Positions 9,850 through 20,747 of a stretch of DNA of 64,000 nucleotides are shown in pieces. Origin of the DNA: Brachypodium distachyon (Eukaryota; Streptophyta; Magnoliopsida; Poales; Poaceae); the NCBI RefSeq assembly GCF_000005505.3, contig NC_016131.3, positions 70,692,355-70,756,354 on the forward strand, written 5' to 3'. The notes below the pieces were generated by a model. It worked only from the letters and a program-made list of their open reading frames with translations, did not search any database and was not told the DNA's origin. The stretch's first letter is position 1. Every line of letters starts with the position of its first letter. Position numbers and translations under genes: made by a program.

Positions 9850-12364
9850 ATGCTACAGAAGAAGGCCCCAACGGTGGTGAGGAGCGGAGGGGTGCCGTCG
9901 TCGCATCGCGGAAAGGGGGCGGCGCGGTCGTACTCGAATGGGGAGATTCTGCCGAAGAAGGCTAGCGGAGGGGTATCAGTGCCAGCAACGGATCCTGGCA
10001 AGGTGCCGGTGGATACGGGTTCGATCGGAGAGATGCCGCCGATGAAGACCATGACCTCGAGCGGAGGGTCGCCATCGCAGACGCGCGTCGGAAAGGCTAA
10101 GACGGGCCTGCGCAGAGAGAAGGTGGAGCTGGAGCCAGGGGTTCCTTCTCGAATCGGACCTTGTGCGCCAGGCATCAAGGGGGTCGGCACAAGCACAGCA
10201 CTACCGGATGCCGGGGAGCATAAGCCCACCAAGATTAAAAGGGCGGATATGGCCTTGAACGGTGGGACGATGCTGCTGAAGCCCAGCACAAAGGCGAAGT
10301 CTGTAGGCTCGGGTGGACAGACGGTGCACAAGTGCCGTGCAATGGAGACCGGTTCCCTTGCTTCCATGGATAATCACAATGCCAGGACTACTGCTGCTAA
10401 AAATTGTGAAGAATCTGTTGCCAATTACCGGACAATGAAGGGGAAAACAAGCAGAGCCTCGATTGGAAAGATGTCGCAGAAGCTCTGCTCAAAAGACAAG
10501 GCTGATACAGGCTTGAACGGTGTGATGCTGCTGCAGAACCAGAGCTCAAAGGTGGAGGCTGATGTGGGCTTGAGTGGAGAGATGCTGCATGAGAACCCTG
10601 CAACTAAGGAGGCTTTAGACGTCCAAGAACAAGCAAGGCTTTTGATCCAAGAGCTTGATGAGTTGCACATGGGAGAGTCTATCAGCTTTAAGGAGTTCAA
10701 TTCTTACATTGGACAGCTGGCTCCCAACCCTCCTTGGATTGATCGTAATGTTAAACTGGAAGATGAGGAGCTGCACCATCAACAAGACTGTCTACATGGA
10801 CTATATCGCTTCAGATATTACAAATACAAGGTTCAATTAATAGACATTTCCATTTATACTATTAGCTACCTATCGTCCTATGTCATGCATTCTGTTGTGT
10901 GCATTCACTTGTTCTATGTGACATGTCTTGATTTTTTAACCTCTTGTTTGCATTTAATTTGATCTTATATGATGTTTCATCTCATTGTCTACAGTTGTCA
11001 CAACAAGTGTCCAAGAAAGAACTGCATGGTGATAAATTGAAAGAAGATTACCCTGAGGAAGATGGCAGTACATGGAAAGAGGAATTTCTTCAGGACAGTT
11101 GTGAGGAGGGTTGTTCTCTGGAGTTTCTTGAGAAGTATGGATTTTTCGAGCGCTTCGAGAAAGACGGCACATTGGATTGGTTTTTCCACCCTGATTACAT
11201 CTACTGTGCTTCCCTGGATGACTACCAACGCCTAGTCCTTCTGAATTATGTGAGTTCTGTACTGATGCATGAATAGTCCTTAAATTTGTATTTGAGGTTA
11301 GTTATATTCGCACAACTGTCTGGCCGTTACAAACTTACAATAATATTGCAGTCTCCAAATCGATAATTTGATGAGTGACAATCTATTTGAAATCAGATCT
11401 ATATGTGCTAAATAATCTCTAGATGTTCTTGTTTTGAAATGTTTTTAGAAAACTATTGCCAATTACAATGAGATGTGAGTTCATGCTACCTTTAGGGAGC
11501 TGAAATAACCTTTGCCTTAAACACAGTGTTCATAATGCTCTCATCAATTTATCAGCCTAGAAACTGGCCATACTAACTAATTCAAATATAGTGCCAAGCA
11601 AAGAAATGTTATTTCGCCTTGTTGCTCACGCTCACTACCTTTGTTTTTGTGAACAGTTTAATTGTTTTGTCTAAGTAAATGGTCAGACTCTTTGACTCCC
11701 TCTAAATATACTTTTTTTTCAGTAACTGGATTGTTTTTCTGATAACTACTAGCTGCTTCTTTAGTTCTTCATCAATTGTTTTTTAAAGTAAAGTTATTCT
11801 TTTTGTGGTGATAGTTTTTAAAAACCATGGGTTCTCTCTGTATCGTTTATGTAGGGTGGTTATGAGTACGCCAGCTGGGCAGACTACCACAAATACTTGC
11901 AGACTTATAAGATGGAGCTAGAGTATCTCAAGTACTATGAGAAATTATCAAAGGACCTTAAGGTATGAATCACAGATCATGCTAAGGAAATATCTATTTT
12001 CTTTGTCCAATACTTGGATTTCTTTTGGACTACCAACCCTTTTTTTTTCTCTGGAAACAGTGGATAGAAAATTATCGACATACCGAGCAATCATCTCACA
12101 AGGTAAAAACAACCATACATTTTTTTTGGAATTGCACTGTTTTCTTTATTTGTTATTGCGCCCTCTTAACTTTGTTGTTGTACAGTGGGGAATAATATGT
12201 AGCAGAGGAGCTTACCAAGCAATTAAGATTGCTGCTACTGACTTTACTGAGATTAGCGCAACTTTCGCTTACATTGGCTACCATGTAGGATCCCTCACAT
12301 ACATTTGATTTGATGTAGCTTACAGTGTCTAATATGTAGTATCTAACAGTTGCATTCTTTCTAT
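9850..12364 (+). pseudogene. Unknown grass family, copy B (3'-truncated)
   Basis: Family unrecognised. Exons 1-5 match copy A: 9850-10830, 10995-11249, 11855-11962, 12061-12102 and 12186-12284, all phase 0. Exon 1 is longer than in copy A (327 codons) because of degenerate repeats of about 35 residues (variants of GLNGxMLLxxSSKxxAD). Exon 2 has Lys where copy A has a stop, so these five exons are open. Similarity to copy A ends at about 12364, a few bases before the exon 6 acceptor; exons 6-10 are absent. The reading frame is open upstream to 9793 without an ATG, so 9850 is the first possible start after the inserted repeat. Either the copy is dead or it encodes a shortened protein with a novel 3' end. 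Confidence 0.65.
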
Positions 12365-13115
12365 CCCGTGTGTATAAACCCTTCCAGACCGGCAGATTTG
12401 CCTACCAAATCGAAGTATAGTACGAACACCGATACGATCACCGTGCTCAGGAAAACTTGTTCTTAATGAAAATTAAGGGCATACTACGTTTACAGATAAG
12501 CGATTAAGGGCATACTACGTTTACAGGTTGATTCTTAATGAAAATTAATGAAAAGGAAGTGCTCCTGCCTGCTCCTAAAAAATACTACGTTTACAGGACT
12601 TTATAAAATTATAGAAAAAAATTAGTTTAATTTGGACATAACTCTTAACTCAGTAGGGAAACAACATTAAGATCCTGCATCTGAATGATAAATTCAATCA
12701 TAGAATTTCCTCACTGATTGAAGAAGAGAATGCCGATGTTGTACTGGTCTTGGCATTGTAACTGAAACTAATAAACTGCATCCATACTATGGCTAGAGGA
12801 ATTACAGATCTTATCATGGATGTTTGTTCGCACAGATGTACAGCAGAATCACGAGAATGAACCGAGAAGCATTGGATTGCTTGCTTCATAAACTGTACAG
12901 TAAACAGAAATTTTCCCACACACATAGCACGAGGGTTCTTGGCACCAGAACTATCAGCACATCTAGTTCGTCCCAAGGATTTCGTACTTTACAAGATTTT
13001 ATCATTTACAAGATGGTAAACTAATTCAGTCCTGCTTTTGCTAAATCAAGCGGACCGATGGAGTACTTTCCTTTTCTGCACAAAGGATATGGGAGCAAGC
13101 CCCTTGTTATCTATC
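12365..13115. other. Junction sequence and probable 3' UTR of the GNAT gene
   Basis: 12365-12640 holds three copies of the short motif TACTACGTTTACAG within AT-rich sequence of unknown origin. From about 12640 to 13115 there is unremarkable sequence that could be the 3' UTR of the minus-strand GNAT gene. No coding similarity was recognised. Confidence 0.4.
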
Positions 13116-15849
13116 CTAGTGCTTCAAACTGAAAGAGAGTAGGCACAGATCCGACGGCTGGCGAGCACCATTCCTATCAACCATCTACAAATAGACAGCA
13201 TAAGAATATTGCACTCAGAACTCTATACGTAAATGGAAAGTTTAAATAACAAAACTGAAACAAGATGGTACACATACCTTGAATCCTATATGATCATATA
13301 GCCTCCGAGCTGGCAAGTTATCCTTATGTACATGAATATAAATACTTTCAGCACCTACAAATAGGGGATGAAGGTCGATATCAGCAGATGAACCACTATT
13401 AACAGTTTTTACTATTACAAATAATTTAGATTTACCATTGAATCTTGCAGCATCAATGGCCAATAACAACATGTTGGTGGCAATCCCTTGACGCCGTGCA
13501 TACTTAGCAACACATACATTTGTTAAATATCCAAATTTTGGCTGATGTGGTTGATATATTCTAGCGTAAAATGGTGAGTTTCCAGGCTCCTGTGAATAAC
13601 TTTGAAGTAACTTCCAATGACACTGACAGGAGTAATATAAAGACACTCGTCCTATTTTTCCATACCTCAGGATATTTTTCCCCATGCAGAGGATGCCTGA
13701 CACATACATCCAGGGTACCAACGACACTATTCACCACAGTTCGTGTGAGATCATCATTCTTTACCTGCAATATTACACTGTGAGTGAGATTTGAACCGTG
13801 AAGATTTCCATGGAAAACAATTAACCTTGAAGTAGAGGAAAATGTCTGAAAAGTGTTTTTTGGGTGTTTGACAAATTAGACCTAAATAATTAGCACACAA
13901 GATCTCAAACGAAAACAGAAAACTCGAGTTTTAATTTGTCATTTATTAGATAGTCATTTGGCATGTGTCACTTCCCTCAAAGCATACTTTCATGAACAAA
14001 CATGCTGGATCAAAGATCTAATAAATTCAATAAGTGGTTTACAGACAGCTTTAAGTCATACCGCAACGAAACAGGTATACTTCTCTCCAACCTGGTTGCT
14101 GCATCTCTTCTTTAACGCATGAAATTCCTGCAATGAGATGATTGACGACGATAGACGTGAAGCAGAACGTAAACCATTGAATGATCAGTTGGTGTAATAT
14201 TGATGCGCAGATTTTGACATCTTTACCATCCCAATTGCCTCAAGCAAAAACAAAACAATGGTTAATTGATTTTACACGTACCTGCGACGCAAACTTTCTT
14301 TTGAAGCTTTCAACATATCTGCAGTGAAAAATAATTGTAGATAAATATTAGCTGCTAGATAATGCTAAAAGAAGTGCATAAGCCCTGACAATTAAAATAC
14401 TAACCGATCGCCTGACTGATCTTCATAGCGATGTTCTGCTCTCAACCATGCGGCAATCTATCAAGTCTTGGTAAGAAGAGATGTAAGTCACAGTAGTAAT
14501 GTAAATATTGTTTCATTACATTATAGCACCAACTAAAACGTGAAGGTGCATGATTTGGAACATAAATGCTAGCTAGGAATCTCATGCTCTGAGCAATTAT
14601 TAGAATGAAAACAAACGACAGATAGAAAACACTAGTATAATCCTTGAGATTATTGTCACCAACTCATTATAAAACACACGTGCTGGCCATGCTAACCAGA
14701 AATAGATGGCTTTAAAGTAGTGCCCAGAATAAATGATCTTATATTTTCTACAAGTAACAAGAATAATACCCAGTATTCCTCGTCCATTATAGCCTCCCGA
14801 GCAACATAGCAGCCAAACAACCTTTTGTATTTGCAATCACTTTCTTCAACTGATGGTCGGAGACGATTGAAACGGAGATCAGATGGTTCCGCTGGATGCA
14901 AAGGTGTTGGGGTCACTGTTATCTTATTGGATAAGCTTGACGAAAGCCCAGGGAGGGATGATTTCTTCTTGGCAACATTAAGGCTATCGGTGACTGTTTC
15001 CTCTTCTCTATTGTTTGTGGAAACCACAGGTTCATCTTTCCTGAAAAAAATACACTTATTTTGCATGAAAATAACACACAACATGCGTGAATATGTAAGC
15101 ATGATGTTGTTATTGTTCACATATCTATACTTTCAAATCAAGAAAAGATCAAGCTTGAATGCTCCACTGACAACTTAACTCCAGCGACTTCTGTTATATT
15201 CCTATGGTGAGTATTCCCTTCCCAGTTTCACCATGCCAAGACATAGACATCAGTGCACACGTAAAACCCAAGTAACAACCAACGGAGCATCAGCACATGC
15301 TAAACAAACAAGATGCTACTCCGTATCAAAGTACTAGAGTTCTGCCTCAAAAAAATCGCAGTCACCAGCCCTTTCTTCAGCAGAGCAGCATCTTTATTAT
15401 CTTCAAGTTTGGATTAAAGTTGTACTAGTGGCATAATTGGTGCGATTCCAACCAGCAACCAGTGGACCTCAATGACAACAGGCCTCAATAGAAGTATGAT
15501 CCTAAATTGAACTAACCGCCTAACCGGTGACCTTCCTTGTCATGAATATACAGCTTGCAACGACCAACCTAAGTAATCCATACTCGGCAAAATTTCCTAC
15601 TAAAAAGTTTTTCTGGATTCATTTCCCCCATCGATCAAATCAGGCATGTCCCTCCCTCTGCTGCAACTCGCGGCCAAAATCACGAAATCCCTCTTACACT
15701 ACGACACCGAACGAACAAACGGGGCAAGAGCCGAAGAAGGGAGCTCACATAGGCGTGGCGAAGACACGGCGGTGGAGGACGCCCCTGGCACCGACGAAGC
15801 CGAGCCTGGCCCCGGCCAGCGGCGGCGGGGCGACGGCGCCGGTCGCCAT
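13116..15849 (-). CDS. Plastid-type GNAT family N-acetyltransferase
   Basis: Nine exons: 15749-15849, 14770-15040, 14405-14457, 14282-14318, 14062-14127, 13666-13764, 13436-13589, 13278-13354 and 13116-13184; lengths sum to 927 nt, 308 residues. The first 35 residues are Ala/Arg/Gly-rich with almost no acidic residues, fitting a transit peptide. The GNAT fold lies in the C-terminal half: YLTNVCVAKYARRQGIATNM (about 230-249) carries the acetyl-CoA-binding R-R-Q-G-I-A loop, and HVHKDNLPARRLYDHIGFK is the usual C-terminal motif with the conserved Asn and Tyr. Plant relatives acetylate Lys residues and/or N-termini of plastid proteins; the substrate here is unknown. The start ATG at 15849 gives MATGAVAPPP and leads straight into a good donor site. 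Confidence 0.85.
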
Positions 15850-16790
15850 GCCCGCGCTGACCTCACTTCGCGGGAGGGGAGAACAGGAGACCCGGGGGCC
15901 GGGGCTGCCTCTGGCCCGCGGGAGGAGAGGGTGGGGGAACGGCGGCGGCAGGGGGGAAATGCCGGGCGCGGCGGGGTCAGACTTGGCGTGCAGAGTCGAC
16001 TACTACCACTAGTCCACTACCAAGCCCGCAGCGCCGGCTCCTCCTTCTCCCTGGTGAACGACTCTTCTATTCTTCTATCCGTTTCGCTTTTCCGTGGGCC
16101 TGCCCGACGCGTCTAGTTTTAGATGGATTGGGGTTTTTCGGTGGCGGGTAGCCACCTGCCGACCTACGGGGGTTGTTACTTGTTCTTCGTGTTGTGCCAC
16201 GCGACGCGCCCACGGTGGTCCGGCAGCTCCGCTGTATGACTGCTCACTCCATCGTGGTATAGATTTTTATACAAGTACACGTCATTTATTTTAGGACAGA
16301 AGTTGTACATGAATAACTAAAATTAGATCAACGCACTCCACAAAGATACACTATTTGGATATTTGCAACGATTTTAGATGTATGTACCTCTCAGGTTGCA
16401 AGTGAAAACCCGGTTCCAAGACTCACAGGGGAGCCAAGATGGAGCCTAATACCAGAAAGAAACACACACAATCTTGATCTTAGATGTATGTACCTCACGG
16501 GTTTTGCACATTTAACTAGCGTTCCTGATTAAAAATAATTCACAACTCCATTACAGCATGTCATAAGAACTTCGCTCCAAAGGGTACATGGTAGCAAACA
16601 TAGATGATAAAATCATCATGTTATATACTGTATGACAAATTAACAGGGCACAAGGACATGGCGGAGACTGATATCACAAATTCAGCACCGAGAAGCCGTT
16701 TTCTTATCCAAGGCATTGCTTCCTTCAGTTTGCCATTGCAGCCTTGGCTTCGGCACTGGCCATGTCTTCTCTCCTGCATCGCACAACAAT
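15850..16790. other. Intergenic between GNAT and copy C
   Basis: GC-rich to about 16250 (5' region of the GNAT gene), then AT-rich. A 16-bp motif, TTAGATGTATGTACCT, occurs twice (near 16374 and 16481). No gene was seen. Confidence 0.4.
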
Positions 16791-19462
16791 TTAAGAAACA
16801 TCATGCTTGATTCGATTAAGTGGACATGTAAGCAGGCCTGGATATTGCCAAGTTTGTGCATACTTTTGGTAACCAGCCAAACCAATACGTTCAGCGATTT
16901 CCATTTTCTTTCTGACGCAGTGCAAATAGCCCTTTAGTTCTGGAAACTGAAAGTAAAAATTAAATTTTCACTTAAGCAAAAACAATAAAACTTGGTGATG
17001 TTCCAAATGAAGGTGCATTTCCTCACTAGAAAATAAAAGAGGAACAACTAACAATTTTCTTTAAGGCCTCTCTGATCAAGAAGAGACAGTCATCTTCCGA
17101 AACCTGTAGACAGAGCATGTTGCATCACTGTAAACATTCCAGTTGGACTTGGACCTCATACAAAATCTCAAATAAAGCATGCTTACCTCTTTATCAATCC
17201 TAGCCACGTAGGTATCATACTGGACAATAGAAACATGCACAAAAGTTAGCAAACCAAAATGATAAAACAGAAACATCTACAGATGAACAAACATTTTCAT
17301 TCCTTGTCAAGAAGAGGAACCTACATCCCGTTTCATCCAACCATCATATAGTTTTTCAATTTCCATTTTAATAAAATTCATACGTGAAGGGAACATGTCC
17401 TTCTCATACATTTCCTTCAAAGCATCATAGAAAGCCTCCTGGGCAATATTGATGGAAATATAATCAGTAAGGATATAAAGCAAGCACAAACAGAAAATAA
17501 AAGCACCAGAATGAGATCACTAACATTATTCTTAGCAACCCGTTTCCAGATCTCAAGGAAGACAACATCAAAGAAGTCCATACGACTCTTAAAACGATGT
17601 TCAATGATTAGTTTATACTCCTGAATGAAAAGATGAATAGTCAAATACCATTACCATATATGAGCAGCAAGTAACTAATAGGCAAGGGAGGGGCATTACA
17701 CTGTAGGCGCCAAGAGCTGAATGTCTGAACAAAGTAGGAAACTTTATTGTAATCTTCATTGCTTCATTGAAAGCCACTGTGTTGTATCTCCACCACTATA
17801 TGACAAATTCAAGTGGTTATCATGTGCGACATATGAAACCACTGAACTACAGCATCAATAAACATTCCTTAATAGTTTATCAAATGCAAGAGGATTTTGG
17901 AGGATGTTTACCAGCTGTTCCTCAACTCCCACTTTGTCTTCAATCCACTGAGACATGGCAAAAACAGTATTAGACCAAGGTGACATCTGACTGGTAGTTT
18001 ACAGTTTATCTCATCATGCCTACCTTAATTTTGTCCATCATCTCCTCACAGTACTGCACATATTGCTGATCCCTCTCGTAGGTATAACAATAATTGCAGT
18101 AAGAATCCCAGTATAGATAGGAACCCTGTCACAAAGAAAATGTTGCTATATAGGCCAGTAGACATACAAAGTTACAAAAATAGAGGCACATGCAGAATGC
18201 TGACATCATACATTACGATGCATATAGAGTCATCTCCACAAACTTAGAATTTTTCAAAAAAGAATGCACAACAAACTAAAATTTTGGTTGTGTTAGCATA
18301 AATGAACATTAAACAAATTGGCATGATGGAGTTAAGTGTTGGCACCTACATCATCACGAAGAACTAAACGTTGGCAGTCATCCAGGCCAGCAATCCCAGT
18401 GTATGCCGGGTGGAAGTACCATTCCAAACTGTTCTCATAGTGTCAAAGTAGCCCTGAGTCTGAAGAACATCCGGAGGGTACTGTGCTGCAACTTCTGCAA
18501 TATCTAGTTTCTCCCCAGTTGATAATAGCTACAGCAAGAGGAGAAATTAAATTAGTACAAACCAGAGCAAGACGGCAAACTAAAATACACAGGAGAAACA
18601 AATCAAATGTTTAGGCTATGTGACATTATTGTGTGTGCATAATCTTATCTGGGGTCTCATGTGTTCATAAGAGATATACCTTGTAATCTTTAATGCGAGA
18701 AAGAGCTAACCGGCGATGCATATTAGTGAGCTCTTGCTCATCGTATGGAGAAAAGTCTTCAACGTAATCTGCGGCAGGTCTGAAAGTGAAAAGGTAACGC
18801 ATATTCTCTTCGCTAACATCACAAATATTCAGCTCAAGGGTGTCCGGCGTTGCTGGTTTTTCTCTGTGGTCAAGTGGATCCTTAATTTCCATAGCTAGGC
18901 TTGGGATGTTTGGCTTCATCTCTTGCGTCCGTGCACTTTCCTCAGACCTGAGGCAGTTCTGGCTAGCAAGGGGAATAGATTTGTCCATGCACATATTTAC
19001 ATCATGGCAATTGTCAACTGCAAAAGTGTGTTCATGTTTAGTGACAAAACTGCCTTGTGCTCCTCCTACGAGCTCAATGTCACTGTCCATAGTGGGAGGG
19101 TCAACTTCGTTGGCAGGTTCAGCACCATCGGCTTCATCTATGTTGTCATCCCCAAAGCAATGCACGCTGAGAAGAGTACTGTGAACCTTGTCTTCCATTA
19201 ACATGTCTCTTCCCTTCCCAGCGTCTGCAGAGGCCTCCCCGGCTCCGTGGGCGTTCCTGTCCCTCCCCAGCATCGTCTTGCTCTTTCTCTTCCTAGAAAG
19301 AGGAGGAGCCTCACCAGTGGCTTCGCTGGGTGTCGAGTCCGGTCGACAGGAGCGCTTCGCCGAAACGGGATCGGATCGGCGGTTTCCCTTGCCTTCACCA
19401 TCCGCAGCGGCTGAAGTTACTTTGGAGGAAAGCGAGGGATGATCGGAGTGGCTGTACCTCAT
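16791..19462 (-). pseudogene. Unknown grass family, copy C (one-base frameshift in exon 2)
   Basis: The longest family member. Exons: 18680-19462, 18350-18528, 18024-18125, 17912-17947, 17700-17795, 17525-17620, 17325-17438, 17187-17219, 17053-17103 and 16791-16946. Every exon except the second is a multiple of three and every intron is phase 0. Exon 2 is 179 nt; reading shifts frame near 18440, after GYFD and before a segment reading LEWYFHPAYTGIAGLDD in the next frame, so one base appears missing relative to copies A and B. If that base were an assembly error the protein would be about 550 residues. The 261-residue first exon is Ser/Asp/Glu-rich with a basic nuclear-signal-like patch (SRKRKSK). 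Exons 3-10 encode Tyr-rich, charged, probably helical segments ending VRKKMEIAERIGLAGYQKYA. The start is MRYSHSDH. Function unknown. Confidence 0.6.
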
Positions 19463-20747
19463 CTTCGCCGCTGGAGATCTGAGCAGGAACCCTCGACCCT
19501 GATCTAACCTTCCTATCCCGGGCTATATGTATGCCCGCGCCCACACGGCCACACCGTTTCATCCGCGTTTGGGCGGCATCAGGCCTAAATTCAGCGCGCA
19601 TCACTTTTTTCTTGTTTTCTTCGTCCGTTCCTTGCGGTCCTTAACCGGCCCATGGGCAGCGAGAGGAGTCGCGGATCGCCGGAGCTGGAGGAGGGCTGGG
19701 CGGGGCTGACGCCGCACCGGCTAGAGCAGGGCAGTATGGGGGGAGAGAGTGCAGCACGCCATGGCAGGGATGAGGTCGACGTGGAGATCGTCCCCCTCGG
19801 GGGCTCCGTGTCGTGCGTTGTGAGAGGCGAGCAAAGGGATACGAGAGTGGGCTAGATTTAGTTGTGAAGTTGGGCCTGATTGTCAAAATTCTATATTGGA
19901 CTGCTCTATACGTTTAACTACATCGGACTATTTAGACTATTCGGATACCGGGAACTGAAACCCGAATTGCCCGAATCAGGATATGGGTATCATGTATTTG
20001 TGCCCATTCTGAGTTCGCAAACACCAATTAGTTTGGTACTGAATCATAAAACTGTGAAATCTTTCGTCTCAGTGTTTCGTAGCACCAATACAATTTTTTT
20101 TTAGCATTTGTATTTTGTTATCCGTAGCTTTTTAAACATGTGGTGTGTTTTGTTGTCCGTAGCAACGCACTGGCCCCAATTCCTAACCATAGCCCTGGGA
20201 CCAGTGGTCTTAAGTAACTGGCCAGCTTGAATCCTCCATATTCAGCTTCTTCGTGTATATGCAAGACAACAGGTTAAGTTGTTCAAGCAGCTACACCAGC
20301 GAGTATTTCTTACACGGAATGCGTGTGCAACGAAATACACAAGAACAGCTAAAGCACCTGACACTCAGTCATGTGATCCAGGTACTAGCTACTGACAGCG
20401 GATACCCAGTCTGAGAATTGGAAATTGAAGACTTGTTCCCACTAATGAAATGGATGGGACAATATGTAGTATCAGTGTAGAACAATAAAATTGAAAAATA
20501 TAACAATGAACAAACATATATGTGTACAATCAACCTTTATGTCAGTACCTGTATCTATTCACAAGGAATGAACCTAAAATTAAGTGATATGAGTCTATGC
20601 TGTATAGTACTGCACCAGTAAGTGCACTCAACGGACCAATTTTCAGACCTTCAGTGGAGAAAGTCGGGTAGTGTCTCCTAAGCAGCAGCATTCCGCCAGA
20701 CAGCAGCGGCCATATAATAAAAACCAAGTCTGTAGGAACAGGCGAAT
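19463..20747. other. Intergenic between copy C and the OTU gene
   Basis: A GC-rich patch at 19640-19850 has no convincing gene. The motif CCGTAGC(AACGCAC) near 20130-20170 resembles common grass transposon tails, but no boundaries could be set. Confidence 0.35.
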
